Position numbers and translations under genes: made by a program
Notes under the pieces: model-generated
Database searches by the model: none
Seen by the model: only the letters and a program-made list of their open reading frames with translations
What the model was told of the DNA's origin: nothing
In this document: positions 52,583 to 63,958 of the stretch, in pieces
Numbering within the stretch: position 1 is the stretch's first letter
Layout: the number at the start of each line of letters is the position of its first letter
NCBI GenBank assembly: GCA_015075745.1
Contig: JABTTW010000001.1
Coordinates: 496,001 to 560,000 of the forward strand
DNA length: 64,000 nt
Direction: 5' to 3'
Origin: Planctomycetia bacterium
Lineage (GTDB): Bacteria; Planctomycetota; Phycisphaerae; UBA1845; UTPLA1

Positions 52583-55054
52583 CTAATTCTCCGATGAAGG
52601 TGCGGATTCGGTCGGCGCGGACGTCGGTAGATTCGACGGGTAGGGACTCATCGGAGTTAGGCCGAGGGCAAGGTCGCTTCGATACTTTACCAGTTCGTCC
52701 TCCAACTGCTGAATCAGGCGCGTCGCCTTCTTCTCTTTGGCAAGCTCCAACGCCCGTTCGGCGACCTGAACCGCCTCCTGCGGGCGACGCATGCTCGCAT
52801 AGACCATCGCGAGGGTGCGCATGTAGGCCGGCTGCGTATAGTTCGATTCCTGGCATCGCTGCTCCATCAGCAGGCTCGCTTCGGTCATCAGCAGCGGCGA
52901 CTCGCCGGCGCAACGCACCAGGGCAAAGGCGAGATTGTTCACCAACTCCGGAATCTCAGGATGGCGCTGAATGCCTTCTCGAATCAGGGCGACCGACCTT
53001 TCACACTCCCCCTTTTCCAGTAACACCCCGGCCAGGGCATTTCGCACTGCGACGGCGCTGGGATTCTTCTTGATTCGGTCTTCCAGAAAACGGATCGCGT
53101 CGTCGAGGCGATCCGCCCGTTTCATCGCGTTGGCCAATAGATCGACGACCGGCTGATCGGTCGGTCGAACAATGCAGGCCTTCAGGAGAAGGTCCGCGGC
53201 CTTGCGAGGCTGATTGTGCGTGAGGTACAGGTGACCAAGACCTGCCAGCGCATCAAAATAATCCGGGCATTTCTTGATCGTCCGCTCATAGTAATCGATA
53301 GCCTCCTCCACCCGATTCTGTTTCGCGGCCAGCCATGCAAGCGTGACGAGCGTCTCAGGAATTTCCGGATGTAATTCCAGGGCGATTTTCAACTCGGCCT
53401 CCGCCCCCGCGAAGTTGTCGGCCTCAAGATATGACACCGCCAGCCACCGATGGGCCATGAAAAAGTCAGGCGCCTCCGCGATCACCTTCTGGAGTCGATC
53501 GATCACGTCCTGAGCCGTTTCGTCCTCACCGCGAATGATCGCGGTCTCCACTTTGGTCACGAGACCCAGCATATCCTTGGGGTTCGGCAGAACTGCGAGA
53601 TCCGGCGCAGAGGTGACGCCGCTTACGGAGTATCCCAGGCTTCGGAGCATCTCAAGATCGCCCGGGCTTAACTGCTCCGATGGGCGCTCCTGTGCAGCCG
53701 ATGCGAGGTCGTCGCCGTAAACCCGCTGAAGTAACTCCCTCATCCGTTCCGCCTCTTCCGGCATGGACGCGAAGAGATCGTTGGCCTCGTAGGGATCGTT
53801 CTTCAAGTTATAAAGCTCGGGCTGCGGCCCGTAGATGTATTTGAGATCGCCCTCTCGAATGGCGATCAATGGTGCGAATGCCTGCTGAATAAGGCCCTCC
53901 AGCGTGTCCATCATCGTGACGCGGGGCGCATCCGGCGCCTTCTGCGTCAGATCCAGTCCGTCGCATCTCTTAATGGCCGGCATGCCCAGGAGCGACAGCA
54001 CGGTCGGCGCGAGATCGACCAGGCTGACGGTACGATCGACATGTACGCCTCCGCCAAGACGTTTCCCGCAACTCATGATCAACGGCACGTGCAGTGTGCC
54101 GTCGTACAACAAGAAGCCGTGCGTCAATTCTCCGTGCTGGCCAAGTCCCTGGCCGTGATCTCCCACCACGACGACGAGCGTGTTGTCGCGAACTTCCGAC
54201 TCCTCAAGAAAATCCAAAAGCCTGCCCAATTCAGAATCGACGTAGGCAATTTCGCCGTCGTACGGCAATGACTCGTATTCCTGAGCATAGGGCTCAGGCG
54301 GCCGATAGGGCTGGTGAGGGTCGAAGTAGTGCACCCAGTAGAAAAAGGGCTTTCCCTTGCGAAGCTTGATCCAATCAATCGCGGCGTTCGTCGCGTTCTT
54401 TGCGATCCGCTCGGACTCGAACAACTCATGCGTCCCCGCGGCCGGCGGAAGGTCGTCGTTGTAGGTGTCAAACCCCCGAGCCAGACCGAATCGCGAATCG
54501 AGCACAAATGCCGAGATCACCGCTCCGGTTGCGTAGCCCGAATCGGACATGATCTGCGCAAGTGTCGGGTGCTTTTCGCTCAGGCGGTACACGCTGTTGG
54601 CGCGAGCGCCGTGGTGAATCGGATAGAGCCCGGTCATCATGGTCGAGTGCGACGGCAACGTGGTGGGACCGGCACTGTAGGCCTTGGTAAACAAGACGCC
54701 GTCTCGCGCCAGTCCGTCTATCACGGGCGTCTTGATATTGGGGTTTCCGTAACAGCCCAGCCGATCGGCGCGGGTTGTGTCGAGCGTGACCAGCAAGACG
54801 TTGGCGCCGGCCAATTCGCCTTTCGCGCTGGGGATCGTTTCGGCGGGCTTCAGCTCCTTGGGCAACTGAAGCGGAATCGGTTGCACCGGCTCATACAACA
54901 GTGCAAAGGTCGCGGGAGAATACCAGGCAACTACGCGTATCACCAAGAGTACGGCGGCCGTCCCAAGTAGTCCGAGGCTTATGACCCATTGCCACCAGGC
55001 ACGGGGGCGACGCTGCACCACCGCTGACGAATTTGTCGACGGAGACTCTGCCAT
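52583..55054 (-). CDS. Membrane-anchored sulfatase-fold + TPR protein, paralogue 3
   Basis: The first gene of the trio (823 residues) with AGAGGT upstream of the ATG. Its N-terminal RRPRAWWQWVISLGLLGTAA is very similar to that of paralogue 1, so the two share a recent origin. The fold is shown by LLVTLDTTRADRLGCYGNP, AGPTTLPSHSTMMTGLYPIH and VVVGDHGQGLGQHGELTHG. TPRs follow (AEAELKIALELHPEIPETLV and others). The active-site nucleophile position is Thr, as in the siblings. Function unknown; the Thr points to phosphotransfer or phosphodiester chemistry. Confidence 0.82.
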   Translation of the reverse strand: MAESPSTNSSAVVQRRPRAWWQWVISLGLLGTAAVLLVIRVVAWYSPATFALLYEPVQPIPLQLPKELKPAETIPSAKGELAGANVLLVTLDTTRADRLGCYGNPNIKTPVIDGLARDGVLFTKAYSAGPTTLPSHSTMMTGLYPIHHGARANSVYRLSEKHPTLAQIMSDSGYATGAVISAFVLDSRFGLARGFDTYNDDLPPAAGTHELFESERIAKNATNAAIDWIKLRKGKPFFYWVHYFDPHQPYRPPEPYAQEYESLPYDGEIAYVDSELGRLLDFLEESEVRDNTLVVVVGDHGQGLGQHGELTHGFLLYDGTLHVPLIMSCGKRLGGGVHVDRTVSLVDLAPTVLSLLGMPAIKRCDGLDLTQKAPDAPRVTMMDTLEGLIQQAFAPLIAIREGDLKYIYGPQPELYNLKNDPYEANDLFASMPEEAERMRELLQRVYGDDLASAAQERPSEQLSPGDLEMLRSLGYSVSGVTSAPDLAVLPNPKDMLGLVTKVETAIIRGEDETAQDVIDRLQKVIAEAPDFFMAHRWLAVSYLEADNFAGAEAELKIALELHPEIPETLVTLAWLAAKQNRVEEAIDYYERTIKKCPDYFDALAGLGHLYLTHNQPRKAADLLLKACIVRPTDQPVVDLLANAMKRADRLDDAIRFLEDRIKKNPSAVAVRNALAGVLLEKGECERSVALIREGIQRHPEIPELVNNLAFALVRCAGESPLLMTEASLLMEQRCQESNYTQPAYMRTLAMVYASMRRPQEAVQVAERALELAKEKKATRLIQQLEDELVKYRSDLALGLTPMSPYPSNLPTSAPTESAPSSEN

Positions 55055-55320
55055 TTCAACTACCTCTTATTGCTATCAGGTCCCCGCTCTCATCGAATTA
55101 TCGGCTATTTTGCAACAGACGATGGACGAAGACCAACCTGGGCAAATCGAAGACTCAAACCCTCTCGGTCGGATTCGCCCCCCCGCATCTTGAGTAGATC
55201 TGTGATCCGTGTCACCTATGGCCTCGAGCAACATCAAACCCGAGGCCGCCAAATCGGCATGCGCCGAAACTCATCCCATGTGAAAATTAACCGCTTTCAC
55301 GGTCCGTAGCAAATCCTGAA

Positions 55321-55361
55321 GGAACCTGGGAACCTGGGAGCATGGGAACCTGAGAGCCTGG
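55321..55361 (+). repeat. Short GGGAACCTG-type direct repeats
   Basis: About four imperfect units of the type GGGAACCTG (GGGAACCTG, GGGAGCATG, GGGAACCTG, AGAGCCTGG) in a row. Confidence 0.6.
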
Positions 55362-55446
55362 CAAGCCGACCGGTGGTCGGCAGACTTGGTAGGTAAGCAG
55401 GGACGGAATGCGTTCAGTTCTCCCTAAAAAGGTCACCAAAAAAGAA

Positions 55447-55482
55447 ACCCCGCTTCTCGCCTGAATCAGCGAAAAGCGGGGT
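55447..55482 (-). terminator. Strong rho-independent terminator of the PEP-CTERM gene
   Basis: A 14-base-pair stem with one mismatch (ACCCCGCTTTTCGC with GCGAGAAGCGGGGT, loop TGATTCAG) is followed on the minus strand by TTTCTTTTTT. It lies about 80 bp after the stop codon at 55562. Confidence 0.85.
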
Positions 55483-55561
55483 CTGAAAGTCTCTTAACCA
55501 CCTTCAGTACGAATCGATCAAAGCTTCACGATCCGCGAACTGAGACGGTATTGAACTTCAA

Positions 55562-56383
55562 TTAGGCCTTGCGGCGTCGCAGAGCGAGGAGACCACCGAT
55601 GGCCAGAATGCCGATCGTGGCCGGCTCAGGCACGCCCTGCAGGGTGAAGTTCATGTGACCGGAAGCGATCGGGGTCGAAATCGGGCTGCCGGGGGTGAAC
55701 CCGAACTGACCGAAAGTCTGGGCCGAACCGCGGAAGCGAGCGTTCTGAGCCACGCCACCCGTGGAGGTCGGGGCATCGCCGTTCATCTGGCCGCCGGGGC
55801 CGCCGAACATCTGCGTGGCTGCACCACCACCGCCACCGAAGGCAACGGCCATCCAGAAATTGCCGCTCGCGGGAACAGCAATCTGCGGGAAACCGAAGCC
55901 ACCGATGTAGAAGCCGACGCCAACGGTCGGATAGGCAAAGGCCGCGATCGTTGCGCCGATCGAGGTCCAGTTGCCGCCCGGGTTGGTGAAGAACGCAATA
56001 GTCACCGGCTGGTCGGTCTGAGTCGCATTAGGGGTGTTGTACCACAGGAGCTGGGCACCGGAAATCGCCGTGTAGTTAGGGGCGAGCGTGACATCGTTCA
56101 GGAGGAACGCGCCAGGCGCCATGTAAGGGGACGCGCCAGGAAGATAGCTGGCCGGACCGTCAAGGCCGAACTGTCCCAGCATGTGGTCAAAGGCATTCGC
56201 CGGGCTGTTCTGCAGGTAGCCGAGCAGCGTGCCGCGAGGAACCACTGGGTTGACCTTCGAATTCATGTTGGCCTGCTGGACAAAGCTGCTGTCCAGGACC
56301 GTCGGGTTCAGCGGTGAGATTCCCGCGAACGCCGGTGCGGCAACCATGCCGACCAAAGCTACCACCATCAATACCTTCTTCAT
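55562..56383 (-). CDS. PEP-CTERM exported protein
   Basis: A signal peptide (KKVLMVVALVGMVAAPAFA) and the C-terminal sorting signal VPEPATIGILAIGGLLALRRRKA, quoted here in part as VPEPATIGILAIGG and ending RRRKA, are clear. The body of about 220 residues is Gly/Pro-rich beta type with no recognised family (YTAISGAQLLWYNTPNATQT). GGAGG eight bases before the ATG supports the start at 56383. It is expected to be processed by an exosortase and anchored; it may be a structural surface protein. It is monocistronic, ending in a strong terminator. Confidence 0.85.
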   Translation of the reverse strand: MKKVLMVVALVGMVAAPAFAGISPLNPTVLDSSFVQQANMNSKVNPVVPRGTLLGYLQNSPANAFDHMLGQFGLDGPASYLPGASPYMAPGAFLLNDVTLAPNYTAISGAQLLWYNTPNATQTDQPVTIAFFTNPGGNWTSIGATIAAFAYPTVGVGFYIGGFGFPQIAVPASGNFWMAVAFGGGGGAATQMFGGPGGQMNGDAPTSTGGVAQNARFRGSAQTFGQFGFTPGSPISTPIASGHMNFTLQGVPEPATIGILAIGGLLALRRRKA

Positions 56384-57196
56384 AACTCGTTCCTCCCGTT
56401 CCTTTCTCGCATTTTGGAACAACTCTCGACCTTCACCCTCCCAGGCCATCCGGCGGCCGATACTGGAGACGATCGAATTTGACTGTCCTTAAATGCTGTT
56501 TAAAACTCCTGTTCCCATTCACTACAAAATCTTATTCTGATTTGCTGAGTCGATTCGAGGCAAATTTGAATCAGACGGGCTGTATGCCGGATTCGCTGGC
56601 GCCTGCTTCTTCCTCGGTTTCCCTCGCTCCGCAATCAAAAACTGCTTCGGGCACCCGGCTCAGACTGAGCCTTTAGGATGTGCCCTCCTACGTACCCCAT
56701 CTGTTCTACCAGAATTGGCTCATCGAAGTCAAGCTATGCAGGGCACAACATTAATATTCTTTGAACATTCTCTGTCCTAAAATCATCTGTGATATCGGAC
56801 CCAACCTGCCGAACATCACTGGGCACTCTACGAAAACGCCTGCCGTAAACATCTTCGTTGCATGCCTTTATGTGAGGCGGTCTGAATCCGATACGCCTCC
56901 GAAACCGCAGTCCCGATTGGACCCGCAGTTGACGCAATTCCTGCGGCCGGAAAGAAATCTTTAGGAGGCGATGCTCGGTCGATCCCTGATGGCTCTCGGA
57001 CTCAACAGGACGGGTGAGGTATGAGCCGGATCCGGGATGGTGGACGGTGCTTTATCAGAATTGATAATGCAAATAGGCACCAACTATTGAGCCACATGGC
57101 AACATGTCAGAAACAGGGATTCCTCGCTCGCTCAGACATGCCCCGATCGACTCATCGGATTCCCCCCGGACGTGCTAAGATCACCCGCTAATAAGA
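56384..57196. other. Intergenic region of about 810 bp, no gene recognised
   Basis: The longest empty stretch. It is less GC-rich than the flanks. A possible minus-strand promoter (TTGACT, 18 bases, TAGAAC) lies near 56705-56735. The upstream region of uvrB is at its right end. No RNA gene was recognised. Confidence 0.4.
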
Positions 57197-59284
<2,088 letters not shown>

Positions 59285-59393
59285 AGGCGGCAAGGTGTCG
59301 CATCCACCATGTCGCCGCCCGACATGCGGCCAAAGGCGGCCCACATTCAGCGCAAGTCACGAAGAGGCATACAGTTGAGTCGGTCGCAATTCC

Positions 59394-59422
59394 TTGACAC
59401 GCCCGAGGTTCCCGTCTAGATT
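59394..59422 (+). promoter_or_regulatory. Promoter of the rpmF-fab operon
   Basis: TTGACA (59394-59399), 17-base spacer, TAGATT (59417-59422): a near-consensus sigma-70 promoter. Transcription is expected to start near 59429, leaving a leader of about 120 bases before rpmF. Confidence 0.8.
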
Positions 59423-59467
59423 GTTCGGCTCGGCTTTTGTGCATGTTTTGAGGAAATGCTTGAAAGT

Positions 59468-59541
59468 CGGGTTTGACCCGCGCCCAGGTCGTTGCGGCGA
59501 GAAATCGCCACTGCCTTAGGCGCCTTGTTCATCCAAGGCAG
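59468..59541 (+). promoter_or_regulatory. Structured leader of rpmF: three consecutive hairpins
   Basis: Hairpin 1: CGGGT-TTG-ACCCG (59468-59480). Hairpin 2: GGCGA-GAAA-TCGCC with a GNRA loop (59496-59509). Hairpin 3: CTGCCTT with AAGGCAG around a 17-base loop (59511-59541); its 3' arm holds the likely ribosome site just before the rpmF ATG. This suggests translation control, perhaps by ribosomal protein L32 itself, but that is inference. Confidence 0.5.
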
Positions 59542-59549
59542 GTGTAGTC

Positions 59550-59735
59550 ATGCTTCCGGCCAGACGTTCCAGTAAATCCATGAAAAGGTCCCGCAGGTCG
59601 CATCATGCCCTGCGCGCCGTGAATACGACTGCCTGCCCCAAGTGCGGCACGTCAAAACTCCCGCACCGCGCCTGCGCGAATTGCGGATATCACACCGCGA
59701 AAATCTCCCTCAAGATCGAGACTGAGGAGTCGTAA
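59550..59735 (+). CDS. rpmF: Ribosomal protein bL32
   Basis: The 61-residue protein has the basic N-terminus (RRSSKSMKRSRRSHHAL) and zinc ribbon (CPKCGTSKLPHRACANCG) of bL32, a component of the 50S subunit. As in many bacteria it opens the fatty-acid synthesis operon, although the DUF177 (yceD) gene that commonly precedes it is missing. plsX follows after 7 bp. Confidence 0.93.
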   Translation: MLPARRSSKSMKRSRRSHHALRAVNTTACPKCGTSKLPHRACANCGYHTAKISLKIETEES

Positions 59736-59742
59736 CACCGCC

Positions 59743-60747
59743 ATGCGGATCGCGATCGACGCCATGGGAGGTGACTACGCGCCCGCGCAAATCGTTCGCG
59801 GCGCCGTGGAGGGCTTGCAGTTTCTCACCGATGAGGACGAGATCGTCCTTATCGGGCGCGAGGACGCCATCCAGGCTCATCTGCCCCCCGAGGGGAAATC
59901 CAACCCGCGCATCAAGATTCATCACTGCTCCGAAGTCATCGAGATGGACGACTCGCCGGTCGAGGCGCTTCGCCAGAAGAAAAACTCCTCCATCATGATC
60001 ATGGCCAAGCTGGCCGCCGAGCGCCAGGTCGATGCGGTCATCAGCGCCGGAAACACCGGGGCCTGCGCCGCCGCCTGTCAGCTCAAGATGAGAACGCTCG
60101 GCGGTGTTCAGCGGCCGGGCATCGCCGTCGTCCTGCCTTCGTTCCACGGGCCGCTGACCGTCTGCGACGTCGGCGCCAATGTCGCTCCGAAGGCCCATCA
60201 TCTCCTTCAATACGCCCAAATGGCCTCCGCCTATGCGGAGAAGATTCTCAACATCGAGCGCCCCCGCGTCGCCTTGCTCTCCATTGGCAGTGAGGAAGTC
60301 AAAGGCAGCCCGCTCGTCAAGCAGACTCACGAACTGCTCAAGCGCGACCCCTCCGTCAATTTCGTGGGCAACGTCGAGGGCCGCGACCTCTTCTCCGGCG
60401 CCTGCGAGGTGGCGGTGAGTGACGGCTTCGTCGGAAATGTCGTCCTCAAGCTCACCGAGGGCCTTTCCGAAGGCATCTTCAAGACCATCGCGCGCGAAAT
60501 CGCCGACGAAAGCCCCGAACTGGCCAAGCGTTTCGAGCCCCTTGTCAAGGCCATCTGGGCCCGGCATGATTACAGCGAATTCGGCGGGGCCCCGCTGCTT
60601 GGCGTCGACGGCATTTGCATCATCTGCCATGGCAGCAGCGACGCACGCGCCATCAAGAACGCGGTCCGCGTCGCCACGCAATACCACAAGAGCAACCTCA
60701 ACGAAGTCATCCTCAGCCGATTGACGGAGGAAGCCCCTGATGCCTGA
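59743..60747 (+). CDS. plsX: Phosphate acyltransferase
   Basis: PlsX makes acyl-phosphate from acyl-ACP for phospholipid synthesis. The N-terminus RIAIDAMGGDYAPAQIVRG, the loop VISAGNTGACAAACQLKM, and GVQRPGIAVVLPSF are typical. FVGNVEGRDLFSGACEVAVS and FVGNVVLKLTEGLSEGIFKT complete the signature. Length 334 is normal. The gene overlaps fabH by eight bases. Confidence 0.94.
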   Translation: MRIAIDAMGGDYAPAQIVRGAVEGLQFLTDEDEIVLIGREDAIQAHLPPEGKSNPRIKIHHCSEVIEMDDSPVEALRQKKNSSIMIMAKLAAERQVDAVISAGNTGACAAACQLKMRTLGGVQRPGIAVVLPSFHGPLTVCDVGANVAPKAHHLLQYAQMASAYAEKILNIERPRVALLSIGSEEVKGSPLVKQTHELLKRDPSVNFVGNVEGRDLFSGACEVAVSDGFVGNVVLKLTEGLSEGIFKTIAREIADESPELAKRFEPLVKAIWARHDYSEFGGAPLLGVDGICIICHGSSDARAIKNAVRVATQYHKSNLNEVILSRLTEEAPDA

Positions 60748-61738
60748 ACCTCTCGGATTGCGAATTTCCGGTTCAGGCCGCTCTCTGCCCAGCCGAGTTC
60801 TCACCAACCAGTTTTTTGTCGATCGACTTGATACGACCGACGCGTGGATCCGCGAGCGCACGGGAATCGCCGAGCGCCGCGTTGTCTCTGAAGAAGAGTC
60901 CACGGCCACCCTTGCCACGGACGCCGCCCGCAAGGCCCTCAAGAACGCCAAGCTGACCCCGGCCGACATCGATCTCATCATCGTCGCCACGATCACGCCG
61001 GAGTGCCCCTTTCCGTCGACCGCCTGCTTTGTTCAACAGGCACTCGGCGGTCCGCCCGTACCGGCTTTCGATCTGGCCGCCGCGTGCAGCGGGTTCATTT
61101 ATGGCTTCGTCATGGCGAGTCACCTTCTGCGAGCCGGCAGCCCCTATAAGAACATTTTGCTGATCGGTGCGGAGACCATGTCCCGCATCACCGACTACGA
61201 AGACCGAAGCACCTGCATCCTCTTCGGCGATGGCGCGGCCGCGCTGATCCTTTCGGCGACCGACGAGCCCGAGAAGCACACCCTGCTGCATCACCGAATC
61301 GAGGCCGAAGGCACCGGCCTTTCCATGCTTGCCGTCCCCGCCGGCGGCTCGAAGCTGCCCGCTTCCAGGATGACCGTCGATGAAAAACTCCACTACGTCA
61401 AAATGCAGGGCCGCGAAGTTTACAAGCTCGCCGTCAAACGCAATCTGGAATTGATCGATTCCACCCTTGCCGAGGCCGGCGTGAAGGCCGACGACATCGC
61501 CCTGGTCATTCCCCACCAGTCGAATCTGCGAATCATCGAATCGGCCCGGCTGCGACTCGGCCTCCCTCAGGACAGGATATTCACAAATATCCAGAAATAC
61601 GGTAATACTTCGGCGGCCTCGATCCCGATCGGCATCGACGAGTGCCGCGAGACCGGGCGAATCAAGGAGGGCGACCTGGTTTTGCTGGTCGCCTTCGGCG
61701 CCGGCCTCACCTGGGGATCGGCGCTCCTGCGAATCTGA
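60740..61738 (+). CDS. fabH: Beta-ketoacyl-ACP synthase III
   Basis: FabH starts fatty-acid synthesis by condensing acetyl-CoA with malonyl-ACP. The Cys-His-Asn triad is visible: Cys in FDLAAACSGFIYGFVMASHL, His in VIPHQSNLRIIES and Asn in KYGNTSAASIPIGIDE. ERTGIAERRVV near the N-terminus is family-typical. Length 332. The ATG overlaps the plsX 3' end, indicating coupled translation. Confidence 0.95.
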   Translation: MPEPLGLRISGSGRSLPSRVLTNQFFVDRLDTTDAWIRERTGIAERRVVSEEESTATLATDAARKALKNAKLTPADIDLIIVATITPECPFPSTACFVQQALGGPPVPAFDLAAACSGFIYGFVMASHLLRAGSPYKNILLIGAETMSRITDYEDRSTCILFGDGAAALILSATDEPEKHTLLHHRIEAEGTGLSMLAVPAGGSKLPASRMTVDEKLHYVKMQGREVYKLAVKRNLELIDSTLAEAGVKADDIALVIPHQSNLRIIESARLRLGLPQDRIFTNIQKYGNTSAASIPIGIDECRETGRIKEGDLVLLVAFGAGLTWGSALLRI

Positions 61739-61776
61739 GTCGGGTCGGGTTTCATCAACATATTTAGGGTTGAGCA

Positions 61777-62709
61777 GTGGGAAAGACAGCGATCATTTTT
61801 CCGGGCCAGGGCGCACAGCAAGTCGGCATGTGCAAGGACGTCTACGACGCCTCGGCGGAGGCGCGCGGTGTCTTTGATGAGGCCAACAGCATCCTCGGCC
61901 TCGACCTGACCAAGTTGTGCCATGAAGGCCCGGCCGATCGACTCGACGCGACGGATATGTCGCAGCCTGCCATCTTTGTGACTTCGGTCGCGGTTTGGCG
62001 TGCCCTGGAGGCGCAGGGGGTTGCGGCCGAGCTTCAGCCCTCGGCGATGGCCGGCCTGAGTCTCGGCGAATACTCCGCATTGCACGTCGCCGGTTGGCTG
62101 ACGTTCCAGGACGCCCTCACCCTCGTAGCTCGGCGCGGCAAGCTGATGCAGGCGGCCGCTGAGACTTCCTCCGGCGGCATGGTCTCCATCATGGGGCTCG
62201 ACAACGAGCAGACCCTCCGGCTTTGTGAGGAGGCAGCCGGTGGTGAGGTCCTGACCCCTGCCAATTACAACTGCCCCGGGCAAATCGTGATTTCCGGTAC
62301 CAAGGCGGCCTGCGAAAGAGCCGTCAATATGGCTGAAGAGCATGGCGGTCGGGCCGTGGCCCTGAATGTGGCCGGGGCCTTCCATTCAGCACTTATGGGA
62401 CCGGCGGTCGATGGCCTCACCGAGGCCCTACAATCCGCGAAAATAACCCCTGGACGAATTCCTGTGGTCGCAAACGTCTCTGCTGGCTATCATGGCGACC
62501 CTGACAGTGTCCGGGCTTCCCTTCGGGAGCAGGTGGCAAAACCCATCCGGTGGCAGGCCTCGATTGAGAGGCTGATCGCCGAGGGCTTCGACCGCTTCGC
62601 CGAAGTCGGTCCGGGCAGAGTCCTGACCGGCTTGATGAGAAAGATCAACCGGACCGTAAAGGCCGTGAATTATTCGACGGCGGCAGCGCTCACCGGAGCG
62701 ACGGTTTAG
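61777..62709 (+). CDS. fabD: Malonyl-CoA:ACP transacylase
   Basis: FabD loads malonyl units onto [22 protein letters not shown] at the start, the nucleophile elbow [16 protein letters not shown] (GLSLG), and [14 protein letters not shown] with the catalytic His are present. The gene begins with GTG ([12 protein letters not shown]). Length 310 is normal. It follows fabH by about 40 bp. Confidence 0.94.
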   Translation: MGKTAIIFPGQGAQQVGMCKDVYDASAEARGVFDEANSILGLDLTKLCHEGPADRLDATDMSQPAIFVTSVAVWRALEAQGVAAELQPSAMAGLSLGEYSALHVAGWLTFQDALTLVARRGKLMQAAAETSSGGMVSIMGLDNEQTLRLCEEAAGGEVLTPANYNCPGQIVISGTKAACERAVNMAEEHGGRAVALNVAGAFHSALMGPAVDGLTEALQSAKITPGRIPVVANVSAGYHGDPDSVRASLREQVAKPIRWQASIERLIAEGFDRFAEVGPGRVLTGLMRKINRTVKAVNYSTAAALTGATV

Positions 62710-62752
62710 AGAAAACTCCAGGATCACCATCCGGCCTCCGAAGGGGCGCTCG

Positions 62753-63526
62753 ATGGCGGAAGGATGCAGCGACTGTATGGCGGAACTGGTTGACCGAGTT
62801 GCAATAGTAACGGGCGGTTCTCGCGGGATCGGCCGTGCCACGAGCCTGGCCCTGGCGCGCCAGGGGGCAACCGTCATTGCCTGCGCTCGAAACCCCGAAA
62901 AGCTGGGCACCCTCTCAGCCGAGGCGGCCGATCAACGGTGCCTGGGCAAGATCGTGACGCGCCCGTTCGACGTGACCGAGAGCGCCAAGACCGAGAAGTG
63001 GGTCGACGATCTGGCGACCGAGTTTGGGCGTATCGATATTCTCGTCAACAATGCCGGCATCACGCGCGACGGCCTCATCATGAACATGTCCGACGAACAG
63101 TTCGATGACGTCATCGCCACGAATTTGCGCAGCGTCTTTCAGTTGACGCGCGCCGTCGCTAAACATATGGTCCGTGCCAGGTGGGGACGCATCGTCAATC
63201 TGACGAGCATCTCCGGCATCATGGGTAATCCCGGCCAGTCGAATTACGCGGCCAGCAAGGCCGGCGTCATCGGCCTGACCAAGTCCGTCGCCAAGGAGCT
63301 TTCCCGCCGGGGCGTGACCTGTAACGCCGTCGCGCCCGGCTTCATCAAGACCGACATGACAAACGTCCTTTCGGAGAAGGTACGAGAGCAGGTCCGGCCG
63401 CTGATCCCGCTGCAACGGTTCGGCGAGCCCGAGGAAGTCGCCGCGGCGATTGCTTTCCTTGCCTCCTCCGCCTCAGGCTACATCACCGGCCAGGTTCTGG
63501 TGGTCGATGGCGGCCTGCATATGTGA
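62753..63526 (+). CDS. fabG: 3-oxoacyl-ACP reductase
   Basis: An NADPH-dependent short-chain dehydrogenase of the elongation cycle. [15 protein letters not shown] (cofactor loop), [16 protein letters not shown] (NNAG), [17 protein letters not shown] with the catalytic Ser, and [11 protein letters not shown] (Tyr and Lys) are seen. AAGGGG six bases before 62753 supports this ATG; an in-frame ATG at 62777 would remove eight N-terminal residues and is also plausible. Confidence 0.93.
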   Translation: MAEGCSDCMAELVDRVAIVTGGSRGIGRATSLALARQGATVIACARNPEKLGTLSAEAADQRCLGKIVTRPFDVTESAKTEKWVDDLATEFGRIDILVNNAGITRDGLIMNMSDEQFDDVIATNLRSVFQLTRAVAKHMVRARWGRIVNLTSISGIMGNPGQSNYAASKAGVIGLTKSVAKELSRRGVTCNAVAPGFIKTDMTNVLSEKVREQVRPLIPLQRFGEPEEVAAAIAFLASSASGYITGQVLVVDGGLHM

Positions 63527-63642
63527 CCCTTTTCGTCGGTCGGTGTCCCCGCTATTCTCGGGGCCGATTTCGACCTTGCAAGTGTGTGAGAATGGATCAG
63601 CCGCGGCAAACAGTTGCCGGGCATGTAAGACAGGAGAATCAT

Positions 63643-63906
63643 GTGGTGGCGGCAACCAGCGAAGAGATCAAAGAAAAGGTCATTAAGATCGTTAGTGAGC
63701 AGATGGGCGTGGAAAAGTCCGAGATCACGATGGATACGTCCTTCGTAAACGATCTGAATGCCGATTCGCTCGACACCGTGGAACTCGTCATGGAATTCGA
63801 AGATGAATTCGAGCTTTCCATCCCGGATGAGGAGGCCGAAAAGATTCAGACCGTCGGCCATGCGGTCGAGTACATCGGCAAGGCCCAGGGTCAGAAGAAG
63901 GAGTAG
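63643..63906 (+). CDS. acpP: Acyl carrier protein
   Basis: An 87-residue acidic protein. The phosphopantetheine attachment Ser is in [20 protein letters not shown], and [20 protein letters not shown] completes the fold. AGGAG at 63632-63636 sits six bases before a GTG at 63643; the ATG at 63641 is out of frame, and the in-frame upstream part (from 63523) is not ACP-like. It carries the growing acyl chain for FabD, FabG, FabH and FabF. Confidence 0.94.
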   Translation: MVAATSEEIKEKVIKIVSEQMGVEKSEITMDTSFVNDLNADSLDTVELVMEFEDEFELSIPDEEAEKIQTVGHAVEYIGKAQGQKKE

Positions 63907-63958
63907 CTCCCCCACCGCCGCGGCTGTCGATCGGCCCGGCATTTCGAGGACTCTTTGA

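Larger units (their letters stand above)
55055..55561. other. Spacer of about 500 bp between the sulfatase trio and PEP-CTERM gene
   Basis: It holds the upstream region of the trio, a small direct repeat of GGGAACCTG-type units at 55321-55361, and the terminator of the PEP-CTERM gene. No protein-coding gene was recognised. Confidence 0.5.

Noticed and set aside
56761-56964. Open frame of 67 codons in the spacer before uvrB
   Set aside because: No ribosome site or recognisable protein; the spacer looks non-coding.
63523-63642. Longer acyl carrier protein start
   Set aside because: The added 40 residues are not ACP-like; AGGAG and the family N-terminus place the start at the GTG at 63643.
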